Part shown: in pieces, positions 17,319 to 25,474 of the stretch
Layout of the letters: the number at the start of each line of letters is the position of its first letter
Numbering within the stretch: the first letter of the stretch is position 1
Assembly: GCA_041650595.1 (NCBI GenBank)
Contig: JBAZKW010000010.1
Location: forward strand, 12,170 to 76,169
Direction: 5' to 3'
Length of the DNA stretch: 64,000 nt
Source of the DNA: CALFCX01 sp041650595
GTDB lineage: Bacteria > Margulisbacteria > WOR-1 > JAKLHX01
Position numbers and translations under genes: made by a program
Notes under the pieces: model-generated
What the model saw: the letters and a program-made list of their open reading frames with translations, nothing else
Databases searched by the model: none
What the model was told of the DNA's origin: nothing

Positions 17319-18086
17319 ATGAAAGTTGCATGGAGTCCGGAAACAAAAGCGATGACATCGTTGCAGATGAGATCACAGTTGGGCAAGCAATATGCAGTTA
17401 GATTTCCGCAGTTCGCGGGACCTGATTTAAAAGCCCGCGACCATATCAGGATCGCGGACGCGATCCTTAGATCCAGAGCAACATTTAGTCCTCTTGTTGA
17501 AGTCAATCTTGGTCTGGGAACAATGGCATTAAAGGCTCCCCTCCCAACTGAAATTGGACACTTATTCGAAAAGAACGCTGATACTAGAGAAATCCAAAGG
17601 AAACACTTGGCATCATTGGGCGGCGTTTATAGAAAGCTTTTGGCAGCAGGGCTTTATTCCCGTATTGTCGGCATCGATTTGAGTAGTGATGGATGGATGA
17701 CCAGGATATGGAATTCCTATACACGTGGTGAAGAATACGCGGCTTTTAGTGAAGTATTAGAGCAATATCATGTCCCGGAATCTTCAATGCCTAGTATATT
17801 TGTACACCCTTATAAACCAACTGATGTGGAGAATTTAATAGCAACATGGTGCCAAGCGTTCTTAGATCCAATATTTTATAGCCCGGAGTTCGAATTCCTT
17901 CGGTCACATCACGGACTTGGTCCCGTGCTTAAGACGGCTCTTGTAGCGTACGATTTCTTTGAACAAATAGCTAGCTTCCTAAATAAAGACAAAAGTGATA
18001 AGGACCCGACAAAATACGCTAATCTGCTTCCATTGAATTTAGCCGTAGCGGAAGAATTAACGAAGTTGGGTATTGAAACGGTTTAA
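17319..18086 (+). CDS. Lineage-specific protein of unknown function in the alternative-sigma set
   Basis: 255 residues, not recognised. A GGGAG Shine-Dalgarno sits 8 nt before the ATG. No secretion signal or membrane segment. The N-terminal 35 residues are basic (LQMRSQLGKQYAVRFPQF). The middle shows VGIDLSSDGWMTRIW and a central helical region. It stands antisense to the bio operon between bioF and the hydrolase gene, with its own promoter, and it ends just before a dispersed palindromic repeat. Base use is not obviously different from its neighbours. Confidence 0.6.
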   Translation: MKVAWSPETKAMTSLQMRSQLGKQYAVRFPQFAGPDLKARDHIRIADAILRSRATFSPLVEVNLGLGTMALKAPLPTEIGHLFEKNADTREIQRKHLASLGGVYRKLLAAGLYSRIVGIDLSSDGWMTRIWNSYTRGEEYAAFSEVLEQYHVPESSMPSIFVHPYKPTDVENLIATWCQAFLDPIFYSPEFEFLRSHHGLGPVLKTALVAYDFFEQIASFLNKDKSDKDPTKYANLLPLNLAVAEELTKLGIETV

Positions 18087-18101
18087 GATTTTAGTCGGTT
18101 A

Positions 18102-18195
18102 GTCATTGCGAGGAGGTCGCTCCAGCGACTGACGAAGCAATCTACATGGTTTCGTTTGCAGACTTTATAGATTGCTTCGCTTCGCTCGCAATGAC
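18102..18195. repeat. Dispersed palindromic repeat (GTCATTGCGAG...CTCGCAATGAC), copy 1
   Basis: Terminal inverted arms GTCATTGCGAG / CTCGCAATGAC enclose a second inner pair around GAAGCAATC / GATTGCTTCG. Copies 2 and 3 lie at 22104 and 41945. This copy encodes the C-terminal tail of BioF. Confidence 0.85.
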
Positions 18196-19338
18196 GTCAA
18201 TTACTTTGTCCAACATCTGTTCCATATGCCCCCAGTTCACCGAAAACCTAACCCTCGCCTGTCCTTTGGGAACTGTCGGATATCTTATTGGCAACGCCCA
18301 AATCCCGCTTGCCTTTAATCTTTCTGATAGAGATATCGCCCTAGAATTTTCACCCATTATTAGTGGAATTATTTGTGTGTAGCGGCGGGTTTTAAACCCG
18401 CCGCAACCTGGCGTTACAAAACCCTTTTCCGCTAAAATCCCTCCAAAATATTCCGCATTCTCTAGAAGTTTTTTCCGCCTCTGCGGCTCTTTTTTTACAA
18501 GTTCCATGCTCCTTAAGTTGCACGCAACGACAGCCGGAGGAAGCGCGGTAGAATAAATAAAGCTCCTGCATGAGTTGATCAAATACTGCCTTATTTTTTT
18601 TGAACAGGCAATATACGCGCCACAGCTTCCCAGCGCTTTGCTAAAAGTCCCCATAATCAATTCGACCTCATCACTAAGTCCTAGTTCTTCAACGATCCCA
18701 GATCCATTCTTCCCAAATATTCCTGTCGCGTGTGCTTCGTCCACCATTAAGGACGCACCGTATTTATTTTTAACTTTCACCAACTCTTTCAACGGCGCAA
18801 TATCTCCATCCATACTAAAAACAGATTCCGTTATTATTAAGGGTTTTTTGGTATTTTCTTTTTTGAGCAGTTCTTCCAGCTGCCGCGTATCATTATGTTT
18901 AAACCTGTGGAATCTTGCTCCCGACATCATAATCCCGTCTACGATACTCGCGTGGCACAGCCTGTCAAAGAAAACCGTATCTTCTTTTGACAACAGGGAG
19001 CTTATTATCCCGATATTAGCCTGATAACCGCTGTTAAACACGAGTGAAACTTCTTTTCCTTTGAATTTTGCGGTAGAATCCTCAAGCTCATGAAAAAGCT
19101 CGCTGTCCCCGCTTAAAAGCCTGGAACCGCCGGACCCTGTTCCGTACTTTTCCGCAGCTTGTGTTGCAGCTTGTATCATTTCGGGATGACGGGAAAGTCC
19201 GAGATAATCGTTGGAAGAAAAATCAATGTATTCTTTGCCCGCGATACGGATGGAGACGCTATTTTTTGAGGCTATCGGTTTTAAAATGCGCAAAGCACCG
19301 TCTTTTGTTCTCTCAAAAATGAATTTGTCATAATCCAT
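18142..19338 (-). CDS. bioF: 8-amino-7-oxononanoate synthase (BioF)
   Basis: PLP enzyme of the alpha-oxoamine synthase family that condenses L-alanine with pimeloyl-ACP. 398 residues. Motifs: DFSSNDYLGLSRHP, GSGGSRLLSGDSELFHELE, MVDEAHATGIFGKNGSG with the cofactor Asp, and TFSKALGSCGAYIA with the Schiff-base Lys. The usual end is extended by a tail (IASEAKQSIKSANETM) encoded by the dispersed repeat at 18102-18195. A separate 23-nt perfect palindrome inside the gene (18382-18404) encodes CGGFKTRRY in a surface-type loop before the C-terminal domain. Part of the leftward bio operon, 61 nt after bioB. Confidence 0.95.
   Translation of the reverse strand: MDYDKFIFERTKDGALRILKPIASKNSVSIRIAGKEYIDFSSNDYLGLSRHPEMIQAATQAAEKYGTGSGGSRLLSGDSELFHELEDSTAKFKGKEVSLVFNSGYQANIGIISSLLSKEDTVFFDRLCHASIVDGIMMSGARFHRFKHNDTRQLEELLKKENTKKPLIITESVFSMDGDIAPLKELVKVKNKYGASLMVDEAHATGIFGKNGSGIVEELGLSDEVELIMGTFSKALGSCGAYIACSKKIRQYLINSCRSFIYSTALPPAVVACNLRSMELVKKEPQRRKKLLENAEYFGGILAEKGFVTPGCGGFKTRRYTQIIPLIMGENSRAISLSERLKASGIWALPIRYPTVPKGQARVRFSVNWGHMEQMLDKVIDVIASEAKQSIKSANETM
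18382..18404. repeat. Perfect 23-nt palindrome inside bioF
   Basis: Arms GCGGCGGGTTT and AAACCCGCCGC around one central base. It is in frame in bioF and looks like a small mobile palindromic element that has entered a coding sequence. Confidence 0.7.
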
Positions 19339-19399
19339 AAAGTAAAATCCATATCATCTATGTTCTCCGAATCGCTCGTCATTCTTCATGCGTCATCCT

Positions 19400-20323
19400 T
19401 CATTCTTCTTTCCCCCACATCTCTTCCATCTCCTCCACCAATGCCCTGTCTTCTTCGACAGGTCTCCCCTTTGTGGTCAAATAGCCGCCGATCAGCATTC
19501 CGTTTGCTCCCGCGCGAAAAATATCCTGCTGATGGCCTTTGAATTTTGTTTCCCTGCCCGCCGCGACTTTTATGACCTTGCCGGGAAGTATTATCCTGAA
19601 AATCGCGATCGTCTTCATTGCATCTTCTACGCTGATATTGTCCGCACCTTGAAGAGGGGTCCCTTTTATCGGGTTCAGAATATTTATTGGAATAGAATCC
19701 ACGTCAAGCTCTTTGAGCAAAAGAGCCATGTCGATCCTGTCTTTCCATGATTCTCCAAGGCCTATTATTCCTCCGCTGCAGACCTCAAGTCCCGCCTTTT
19801 TTGCCGATTTAATAGTATTTACTCTTTGGTCAAAGCTATGTGTCGAGACTATTTTAGGATAAAAATCCCTTGAAGTTTCTATATTATGATGATATCTTGT
19901 CAAACCTGCCAGCTTCAATAACAAAAGATCATCTAAGGATAACGCCCCCAAAGAAGCGTCCATAATCATCCCTACATCTGAAATGATCTTTGTGACCGTT
20001 CCTGAAATAAGCGCCAGTTCCTCAGGGGAAAGAGAATTGCCGCTCGTCACTATGCAAAACCTGTGGGCTCCGTATCCTTTGGCAGTTCTTGCCTCTTCGA
20101 CCATAGTCTTCATGGACTTGAGAGGATATGAAGCGATATCCGTAGAATAATGAGATGATTGCGCGCAAAACCTGCAGTCTTCGGAGCATGCGCCGCTTTT
20201 GGCATTGGTGATGGTGCAAAGGTCTATATTTGAGCCTGATTTTTCGGCTCTTATAGTATCTGCCAACCGCATAAGCTCGGAAAGAGACCTGTCCTGCAGT
20301 TTATAAAGCTCGGCATCGTACAC
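19400..20323 (-). CDS. bioB: Biotin synthase (BioB)
   Basis: Radical SAM enzyme that inserts sulfur into dethiobiotin. 307 residues. The radical SAM cluster is in GACSEDCRFCAQSSHY (CxxxCxxC). The auxiliary cluster region follows (RFCIVTSG, HHNIETSRDFYP, GLEVCSGGIIGLGES), and the C-terminal AGRETKF holds the conserved Arg ligand. The start is a GTG at 20323, immediately after the stop of the 54-residue ORF (20325-20327), so translation is probably coupled. Normal length. Confidence 0.95.
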   Translation of the reverse strand: MYDAELYKLQDRSLSELMRLADTIRAEKSGSNIDLCTITNAKSGACSEDCRFCAQSSHYSTDIASYPLKSMKTMVEEARTAKGYGAHRFCIVTSGNSLSPEELALISGTVTKIISDVGMIMDASLGALSLDDLLLLKLAGLTRYHHNIETSRDFYPKIVSTHSFDQRVNTIKSAKKAGLEVCSGGIIGLGESWKDRIDMALLLKELDVDSIPINILNPIKGTPLQGADNISVEDAMKTIAIFRIILPGKVIKVAAGRETKFKGHQQDIFRAGANGMLIGGYLTTKGRPVEEDRALVEEMEEMWGKEE

Positions 20324-20324
20324 T

Positions 20325-20489
20325 TTAAGCCGGCTGTTCGTTCTCGGCTATGAATTTTTTTACTTCTTCTATGTTTTCAACCACAAGCCTTGCCTTGGAC
20401 AGCCCGAACATAAAAGGATATCTGTCTGTCTCGTTCCTTTTAAGCACGATCATCGGCTTGCCCTGATATTCGGATCTCTCTACTACCAT
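20325..20489 (-). CDS. 54-residue conserved-looking small protein leading the bio operon
   Basis: ATG at 20489 with a strong GGAAGGAG Shine-Dalgarno. The product begins MVVERSEYQGKPMIVLKR and ends with an amphipathic helix (VENIEEVKKFIAENEQ). It is the first gene after the operon promoter, and its stop precedes the bioB GTG by one base. Not recognised. The compact beta-hairpin/helix look recalls small single-domain regulators or protein-binding modules, but I cannot assign a function. Confidence 0.7.
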   Translation of the reverse strand: MVVERSEYQGKPMIVLKRNETDRYPFMFGLSKARLVVENIEEVKKFIAENEQPA

Positions 20490-20526
20490 TGGTATTCACG
20501 CTCCTTCCTGTTAATTGATGTGTATT

Positions 20527-20555
20527 ATATTACCAAAGTAAACAAATATAATCAA
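20527..20555 (-). promoter_or_regulatory. Bio operon promoter (TTGATT-N17-TAATAT)
   Basis: Minus strand -35 at 20555-20550, 17-nt spacer, -10 at 20532-20527. Reads into the 54-aa ORF and bioB. I looked for a BirA-type operator here and did not find one. Confidence 0.6.
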
Positions 20556-20573
20556 ATGTATACATTGCAACGG

Positions 20574-20602
20574 TTGAATAAAGTAATCTTTTGTGTTATG
20601 AT
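20574..20602 (+). promoter_or_regulatory. Promoter of the homospermidine operon (TTGAAT-N17-TATGAT)
   Basis: -35 at 20574-20579, 17-nt spacer, -10 at 20597-20602, 30 nt before hss. Divergent from the bio promoter. Confidence 0.65.
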
Positions 20603-20631
20603 TTTGTTTAGTAACACGAAGGGAGAAAGAA

Positions 20632-22098
20632 TTGAAGTTTAACGGGAAAATACTGGTCATAGGATGCGGTTTTGTCTCAAGGTGTACGGTCCCCCTGATA
20701 CTAAAACATGTGGAGATGGACCCTAAAAAAATAACGGTAATCGACTTTGCGGATAACAGCGATTATATAAGTGACGCGATAAACGAAGGTGTAAGGTTTA
20801 AAGTTGACAAAATAACAAGGTCGAACATTGCGGCAAAGCTCGCAAGTTATGTAGGCAAAGGTGATATGATCATCGATCTCGCATGGAACATAGAATGCAC
20901 CGAAATACTTACGTGGTGCCACGACCATAATGTGATGTATATAAACACTTCCGTTGAACTATGGGATCCTTACGAAGGCGCCAAAGATAAAATGCCCGCT
21001 GAGCGCACACTATATGTAAGGCACATGGCTATCAGAAAGATGATAGAGGGATGGAAAAACAAAAAAAGCCTGCCTGCCGGCAGGCAGGGCTCGACTGCCG
21101 TTATAGAACACGGAGCCAATCCGGGTCTTGTGTCTCATTTTACAAAGACAGGCCTTGTCGACATCGCAAAAAAACTTATCAAGTCCAAACCGAAAGACAA
21201 AAGGATCCCGCAGATAAAGAAAGCATTGAGCACAAAAGACTTTGCAAAACTTTCTATGCTGCTCGGAGTAAAAGTCATCCATATAAGCGAGCGGGACACG
21301 CAGATATCCGATAAGCCCAAAGAAGTTAATGAGTTTGTAAATACATGGAGCGTGGAAGGCTTCCGGGAAGAAGGTATCGCCCCTGCCGAAATGGGATGGG
21401 GAACTCACGAAAAAAGAGTGCCCGACGGAGCCCACTTTCATCAGGGAGGTCCGGGAAACCAGATATGCCTTCCGCAAATGGGCATAAAGACATGGGTCAG
21501 GTCTTGGGTCCCCTGCGGTGAGATAACCGGTATGATCGTCCGGCACGGCGAGGCTTTTACTATATCGGACCATCTAACCGTCCGGGAAAACGGAAAGCCT
21601 GTTTACAGGCCTACGGTGCATTACGCCTACTGCCCTGCCGATGCGGCTATCAATTCGCTCCACGAACTTGAAATGAGACAGTTAGACCTCCAGAGCAATC
21701 AAAGGGTCATGACGGATGAGATCATAGAAGGAAGAGACGAGCTCGGCGTCCTGATAATGGGGCATGATTTTAAATCCTGGTGGGTCGGCTCTTTGCTTGA
21801 CATACATGAATCAAGGGAGCTTGCCCCACACCAAAACGCCACGACACTTCAGGTTGCCTGTTCCGTGATAGCCGCGGTGCTGTGGATGATGAAAAATCCA
21901 AAAAAAGGTGTGTGTGTACCGGATAATCTGCCTCATGAAGAGATCCTTAGCGTGGCAAAAGAGTATCTGGGACCTTTCGTTTCGGCACCTGTCGACTGGA
22001 CTCCGTTAAAAACGAGAGTAGACCTGTACCAAGACTATAACAAAGTAAAATTCGATCGCAAAGACCCGTGGCAGTTCCACAATTTCTTGGTACAATAG
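20632..22098 (+). CDS. hss: Homospermidine synthase
   Basis: 488 residues. NAD-dependent enzyme making sym-homospermidine from two putrescines (or putrescine plus spermidine). N-terminal Rossmann motif VIGCGFVSRCTVPL, then DLAWNIECTEILTWCHD, INTSVELWDPYEG, AVIEHGANPGLVSHF, and HQGGPGNQICLPQMG. Length matches bacterial Hss. A TTG start is preceded by GGGAGAAAG. A peptide LPAGRQG between the WKNKKS and STAVIEHGANPG parts is encoded by a palindromic insertion (21069-21088) and is absent from the expected family pattern. The next gene encodes the diamine-forming decarboxylase. Confidence 0.93.
   Translation: MKFNGKILVIGCGFVSRCTVPLILKHVEMDPKKITVIDFADNSDYISDAINEGVRFKVDKITRSNIAAKLASYVGKGDMIIDLAWNIECTEILTWCHDHNVMYINTSVELWDPYEGAKDKMPAERTLYVRHMAIRKMIEGWKNKKSLPAGRQGSTAVIEHGANPGLVSHFTKTGLVDIAKKLIKSKPKDKRIPQIKKALSTKDFAKLSMLLGVKVIHISERDTQISDKPKEVNEFVNTWSVEGFREEGIAPAEMGWGTHEKRVPDGAHFHQGGPGNQICLPQMGIKTWVRSWVPCGEITGMIVRHGEAFTISDHLTVRENGKPVYRPTVHYAYCPADAAINSLHELEMRQLDLQSNQRVMTDEIIEGRDELGVLIMGHDFKSWWVGSLLDIHESRELAPHQNATTLQVACSVIAAVLWMMKNPKKGVCVPDNLPHEEILSVAKEYLGPFVSAPVDWTPLKTRVDLYQDYNKVKFDRKDPWQFHNFLVQ
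21069..21088. repeat. 20-nt perfect palindrome inserted in hss
   Basis: Arms CCTGCCTGCC and GGCAGGCAGG, in frame, producing the LPAGRQG-type insertion. Such peptides are typical of palindromic elements embedded in coding regions. Confidence 0.75.
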
Positions 22099-22103
22099 AA
22101 AGA

Positions 22104-22187
22104 GTCATTGCGAACCCCGACTTGTCGGGGTGAAGCAATCCCATAATACCTTGGGATTGCTTCGTCGCATAAGCTCCTCGCAATGAC
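22104..22187. repeat. Dispersed palindromic repeat, copy 2
   Basis: GTCATTGCGAA to GCAATGAC, filling the gap between hss and the decarboxylase gene. Its last bases supply the annotated ATG start of the decarboxylase. Confidence 0.85.
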
Positions 22188-23319
22188 AGATAAAATGCAA
22201 AAAACGAAAGACCTTATAAAGACCATACGCCGGGAAACAAAGAAACACGGCACCCCGCTGATGATCATCAGCAAAGCCGCGTTAAAAGCCCAGTTCAATC
22301 TTTTCAAAAAATACCTGCCTGATGTCGAGCCGTATTACGCGATAAAGGCAAATCCCGCCCCCGGGATCATAAAGTTCTTCGCGGACCTGGGAGCCGGTTT
22401 TGATGTGGCATCGGCAAACGAAATGAAAACGGTGCTTTCTTTGGGGGTCAAGCCGGAAAAGATAATATTTGCCAACACTATCAAATCCGAAAAGGATATG
22501 ATCTTTTCAAAAAAGAACGGCGTCAAACTGATGACTTTCGACAACGAGCCGGAACTTTATAAGATCGCAAAGAACTGTCCCGGCGCAAAAGTGCTAGCAA
22601 GAATAAAAGTAGCCAATGTCGGCAGCATAGTAGAACTTTCTCTCAAATTCGGCGCCGACCCGGAACAGGCCGTCCCGTTCCTCATAAAAGCAAAAAAACT
22701 CGGACTAAAACCTTCTGGAGTGGCTTTTCACGTCGGATCACAATGCCTGGACGCAAGCAATTATATTCAGGCTCTGGAAATAAGCTCGGCCATATTCTAT
22801 GAGGCAAAACAAAATGGAATAAAGTTGAACATACTGGATATAGGCGGAGGATTCCCTATAAAACATTTTGACAGAGATGATCATATTGATTTTCAAACTC
22901 TGGCCTCAAAAATAAGAAAAGAACTAAAAAGGCTTTTTGACAAAGAGACAAAGTTCATCGCCGAGCCCGGAAGGTATTTTGCGGGCCCTGCAGGACTGTT
23001 GATAACGCGGGTTGTGGGCAGAACTTTCAGGAACAACAAGAATTACTATTATCTGGATGACGGCATTTATCAGGATTTTTCGGGGATCGTATTCGATCAC
23101 TGCAAATACCAGTTCAACGCGATTAAGCGCGGACACAAGTTCTTGAGCACGCTGGCAGGACCTACCTGCGATTCTTTCGACACTATATCCCAAAGCGAAG
23201 AACTTCCGGAACTTGAGGTCGGGGATATAGTATATGTAAAGAACATCGGCGCGTACTCATGCGCTTCAGCGGTGCCTGGATTCAACGGGTTTATGCCGGC
23301 AAAGATAGTATTGATATAA
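22183..23319 (+). CDS. Group IV PLP amino acid decarboxylase (ornithine/lysine-type)
   Basis: 378 residues of the alanine-racemase-fold decarboxylases. Schiff-base Lys in YYAIKANPAP (near residue 50), HVGSQ, the PLP-phosphate loop DIGGGFP, EPGRYF, and GPTCDSFD, whose Cys-Asp pair is the second-subunit active site of eukaryotic-type ornithine decarboxylase. It most likely makes putrescine (or cadaverine) for the upstream homospermidine synthase. The annotated ATG at 22183 lies inside the repeat. The next in-frame ATG (MQKTKD, four codons later) is an alternative, and neither has a Shine-Dalgarno, so translation may depend on coupling across the repeat. Confidence 0.88.
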   Translation: MTDKMQKTKDLIKTIRRETKKHGTPLMIISKAALKAQFNLFKKYLPDVEPYYAIKANPAPGIIKFFADLGAGFDVASANEMKTVLSLGVKPEKIIFANTIKSEKDMIFSKKNGVKLMTFDNEPELYKIAKNCPGAKVLARIKVANVGSIVELSLKFGADPEQAVPFLIKAKKLGLKPSGVAFHVGSQCLDASNYIQALEISSAIFYEAKQNGIKLNILDIGGGFPIKHFDRDDHIDFQTLASKIRKELKRLFDKETKFIAEPGRYFAGPAGLLITRVVGRTFRNNKNYYYLDDGIYQDFSGIVFDHCKYQFNAIKRGHKFLSTLAGPTCDSFDTISQSEELPELEVGDIVYVKNIGAYSCASAVPGFNGFMPAKIVLI

Positions 23320-23323
23320 AGTT

Positions 23324-23433
23324 AAAAGTAAAAAGTTAGAAGTTTAAAGTAAGGGATTCTTTGCTGCACAAAGAATAAAATTTTCAAAATGTGCGGAGCA
23401 CACATCACTTATGACTTTTAGCTTTTTACTTTT
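23324..23433. repeat. Imperfect inverted repeat between convergent genes
   Basis: 12-nt arms AAAAGTAAAAAG (23324-23335) and CTTTTTACTTTT (23422-23433) around an AT-rich loop. Could act as a bidirectional terminator or be a small mobile element. Confidence 0.45.
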
Positions 23434-23447
23434 TACTTCGCTTGTAA

Positions 23448-25442
23448 TTATTTATCCCAGATCAAGTCTCTGTACTCGCTAACCATCCTCTGAGTGGAAA
23501 AATACGCAGATTCGACAATGCAATTTACCATCATGTCTATCCATTTTGAAGACCCGATATCCTCTATGCCGGAAACCGTATCGTAATATGAGGTCATAAG
23601 CCCGGACAATGCTCCGTAAAGCGCCGATGAATCCTGGTCCATCTTAAGGTCCGCCTCCGAGCCAAGCTCTCCCTCTCGGGGCACATAACCGAATGTCTCC
23701 CCTATCCCCTTGTCCGCTGCTTCTACGATCCATCCGTCAACAGTGCTCAGCTGGACCACCCCGTTGGCAATCGCTTTCATGCCGGAGGTTCCGGAAGCTT
23801 CAAAAGGCGGCAGAGGATTGTTGAGCCATACATCGACCGAAGAAGTGAGCAGTTTGGCAAAATAAGTGTCATAATTTTCCAGGAACAGGATCCTCAGTGT
23901 CTTTCTCTGCCCGCCGAGGTGGTTTATCTTTTCCATTATTTCGTCCATATAATGCGCGGCTGACACATCTGCCGGATGGGCCTTGCCTGCTATTATTATT
24001 TGAAGCTCGCCGATATTCTTTGAAAACTCGACAAGCTTGTTCACGTCCTGAAAGAGCATGGTCGGCCTTTTGTAAGTGGCAAACCTTCTGGCCCATGACA
24101 GCGTAAAAGCATCTGGACTAAAGAACCATTGCTTGAACATCCCGGCAATTTGTTTTTTGTTCTCGATATGCGCCTCCCAAAGGTCTTTTCTAAAATTTAG
24201 ATCACCCTTTAATTTTGCGGCATTTGCCAGAAGCGTCGGATCGGACTCAAAACTGCCTATAACATTTTTGTGCTTGAGCAGCGCTTTTTTTATCGGGTCT
24301 GACATCCATGTAAACGTGTGGATCCCGTTGGTTATGCTCTTTATCTTGTCCCTGTGGGCGGGAAATTGTATCCTGGTCACTTCTCCGTGCTTTTTGGAAA
24401 CGGCATTCACCGCATCACAGGCGTTCATGCACAGCTGCGTGAGATTTGCAACGTTGTGGTTATGCGGATCGGTCCCGAACCTTCTGACGATCTCCGTCCG
24501 ATCCTGTCCTGCAGCCCCTTCGATCTCCATAAAATCGAACCTGTCATGTCCGGCTTCGACGGGTGTGTGGCAGGTATAGGAAAAGATCTTTTTTAGGGAG
24601 TCGACATCCTGGCTGGTGCGCACCTTTTCGACAAAAGCAAAAGCCGCGTGCCCTTCGTTCAGGTGATATTTGCCGACATTATAACCGAGCGCCTCGAGCG
24701 CCTTTATCCCTCCGACACCCAGTATCATCCTTTGCGAAAGTTTTATCCAGGCATTGGTGCTGCGATAGAGTTGATCGGTAAGTTCGTGCAGATATTCCGG
24801 ATTATCCTCGTGTACCGCATCCAAAAGCACCAGAGGAACAACGCTTTTGAGATCGTAAGAGTAAACATAGTATTTCCACAGGCGCAGCTTCAGTTTGTGG
24901 CCGCTCAGATCTATTTCTACCGTCTTGTCCATCGGGATAAGCCCGGGATATGAATCCGGGTCCCAAGAAAGCGCTTCCGGGAACTGTCCTCCTCCGCGGA
25001 ACCAGAACTTTTGCTGAAAATATCCTTTGTGCCAAAGTATCCCTATCGCGACCAAAGATACCTTTAAGTCCGCAGCGGATTTTAGCGTGTCCCCGGCCAA
25101 AACCCCGAGACCCCCGCTGTATATAGGAAGGTCCAGGAGTTTTTCTATCGAGATCTGGTGAAAATAGTCCATCTGCTTAAGATTGGAAAACACCTCGTGG
25201 TTGCGGGAAACATTGGATTCGTCTATTTCATTCTCAGTTTCATATGTATGGTAAATGCTCGGCCCAAGACCGTATTCCATTGAAAAATAAGCAACGGATG
25301 AAATTTCCTTTGCCCTTAAAGCCTCTTCCGCTTTGATAATAGGTTTTATAGGGAACCCTAAAAATTTGGAGTCGGAAATATCCTTGAGATATTCCGTTTT
25401 TGAAGTATCGATACCGATCAAATCGAGGATGTTCTTATCCAT
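23448..25442 (-). CDS. Alpha-glucan (glycogen/maltodextrin-type) phosphorylase
   Basis: GT35 family, 664 residues, shorter than E. coli GlgP (about 815). Releases glucose-1-phosphate from alpha-1,4-glucans. Recognisable: AYFSMEYGLGPSIYHT, PIYSGGLGVLAGDTLKSAADL, the active-site entry KYHLNEGHAAFAFVE, SYTCHTPVEAGHDRFD, RRFATYKRPTMLF, and the PLP region EASGTSGMKAIANG with the Schiff-base Lys. This is the short 'alpha-glucan family phosphorylase' type seen in many anaerobes and lacks the N-terminal regulatory extension of GlgP. Confidence 0.93.
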   Translation of the reverse strand: MDKNILDLIGIDTSKTEYLKDISDSKFLGFPIKPIIKAEEALRAKEISSVAYFSMEYGLGPSIYHTYETENEIDESNVSRNHEVFSNLKQMDYFHQISIEKLLDLPIYSGGLGVLAGDTLKSAADLKVSLVAIGILWHKGYFQQKFWFRGGGQFPEALSWDPDSYPGLIPMDKTVEIDLSGHKLKLRLWKYYVYSYDLKSVVPLVLLDAVHEDNPEYLHELTDQLYRSTNAWIKLSQRMILGVGGIKALEALGYNVGKYHLNEGHAAFAFVEKVRTSQDVDSLKKIFSYTCHTPVEAGHDRFDFMEIEGAAGQDRTEIVRRFGTDPHNHNVANLTQLCMNACDAVNAVSKKHGEVTRIQFPAHRDKIKSITNGIHTFTWMSDPIKKALLKHKNVIGSFESDPTLLANAAKLKGDLNFRKDLWEAHIENKKQIAGMFKQWFFSPDAFTLSWARRFATYKRPTMLFQDVNKLVEFSKNIGELQIIIAGKAHPADVSAAHYMDEIMEKINHLGGQRKTLRILFLENYDTYFAKLLTSSVDVWLNNPLPPFEASGTSGMKAIANGVVQLSTVDGWIVEAADKGIGETFGYVPREGELGSEADLKMDQDSSALYGALSGLMTSYYDTVSGIEDIGSSKWIDMMVNCIVESAYFSTQRMVSEYRDLIWDK

Positions 25443-25474
25443 TCACTCACTATTCTATAATAAATAAATCATTA

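Noticed and set aside
20490..20630. Possible BirA operator between bio and hss promoters
   Set aside because: No TTGTAAACC-N14/15-GGTTTACAA palindrome; only AT-rich promoter elements are visible.
23324..23433. Inverted repeat as an insertion sequence
   Set aside because: No transposase and AT-rich arms; better as a terminator-like hairpin or small repeat.
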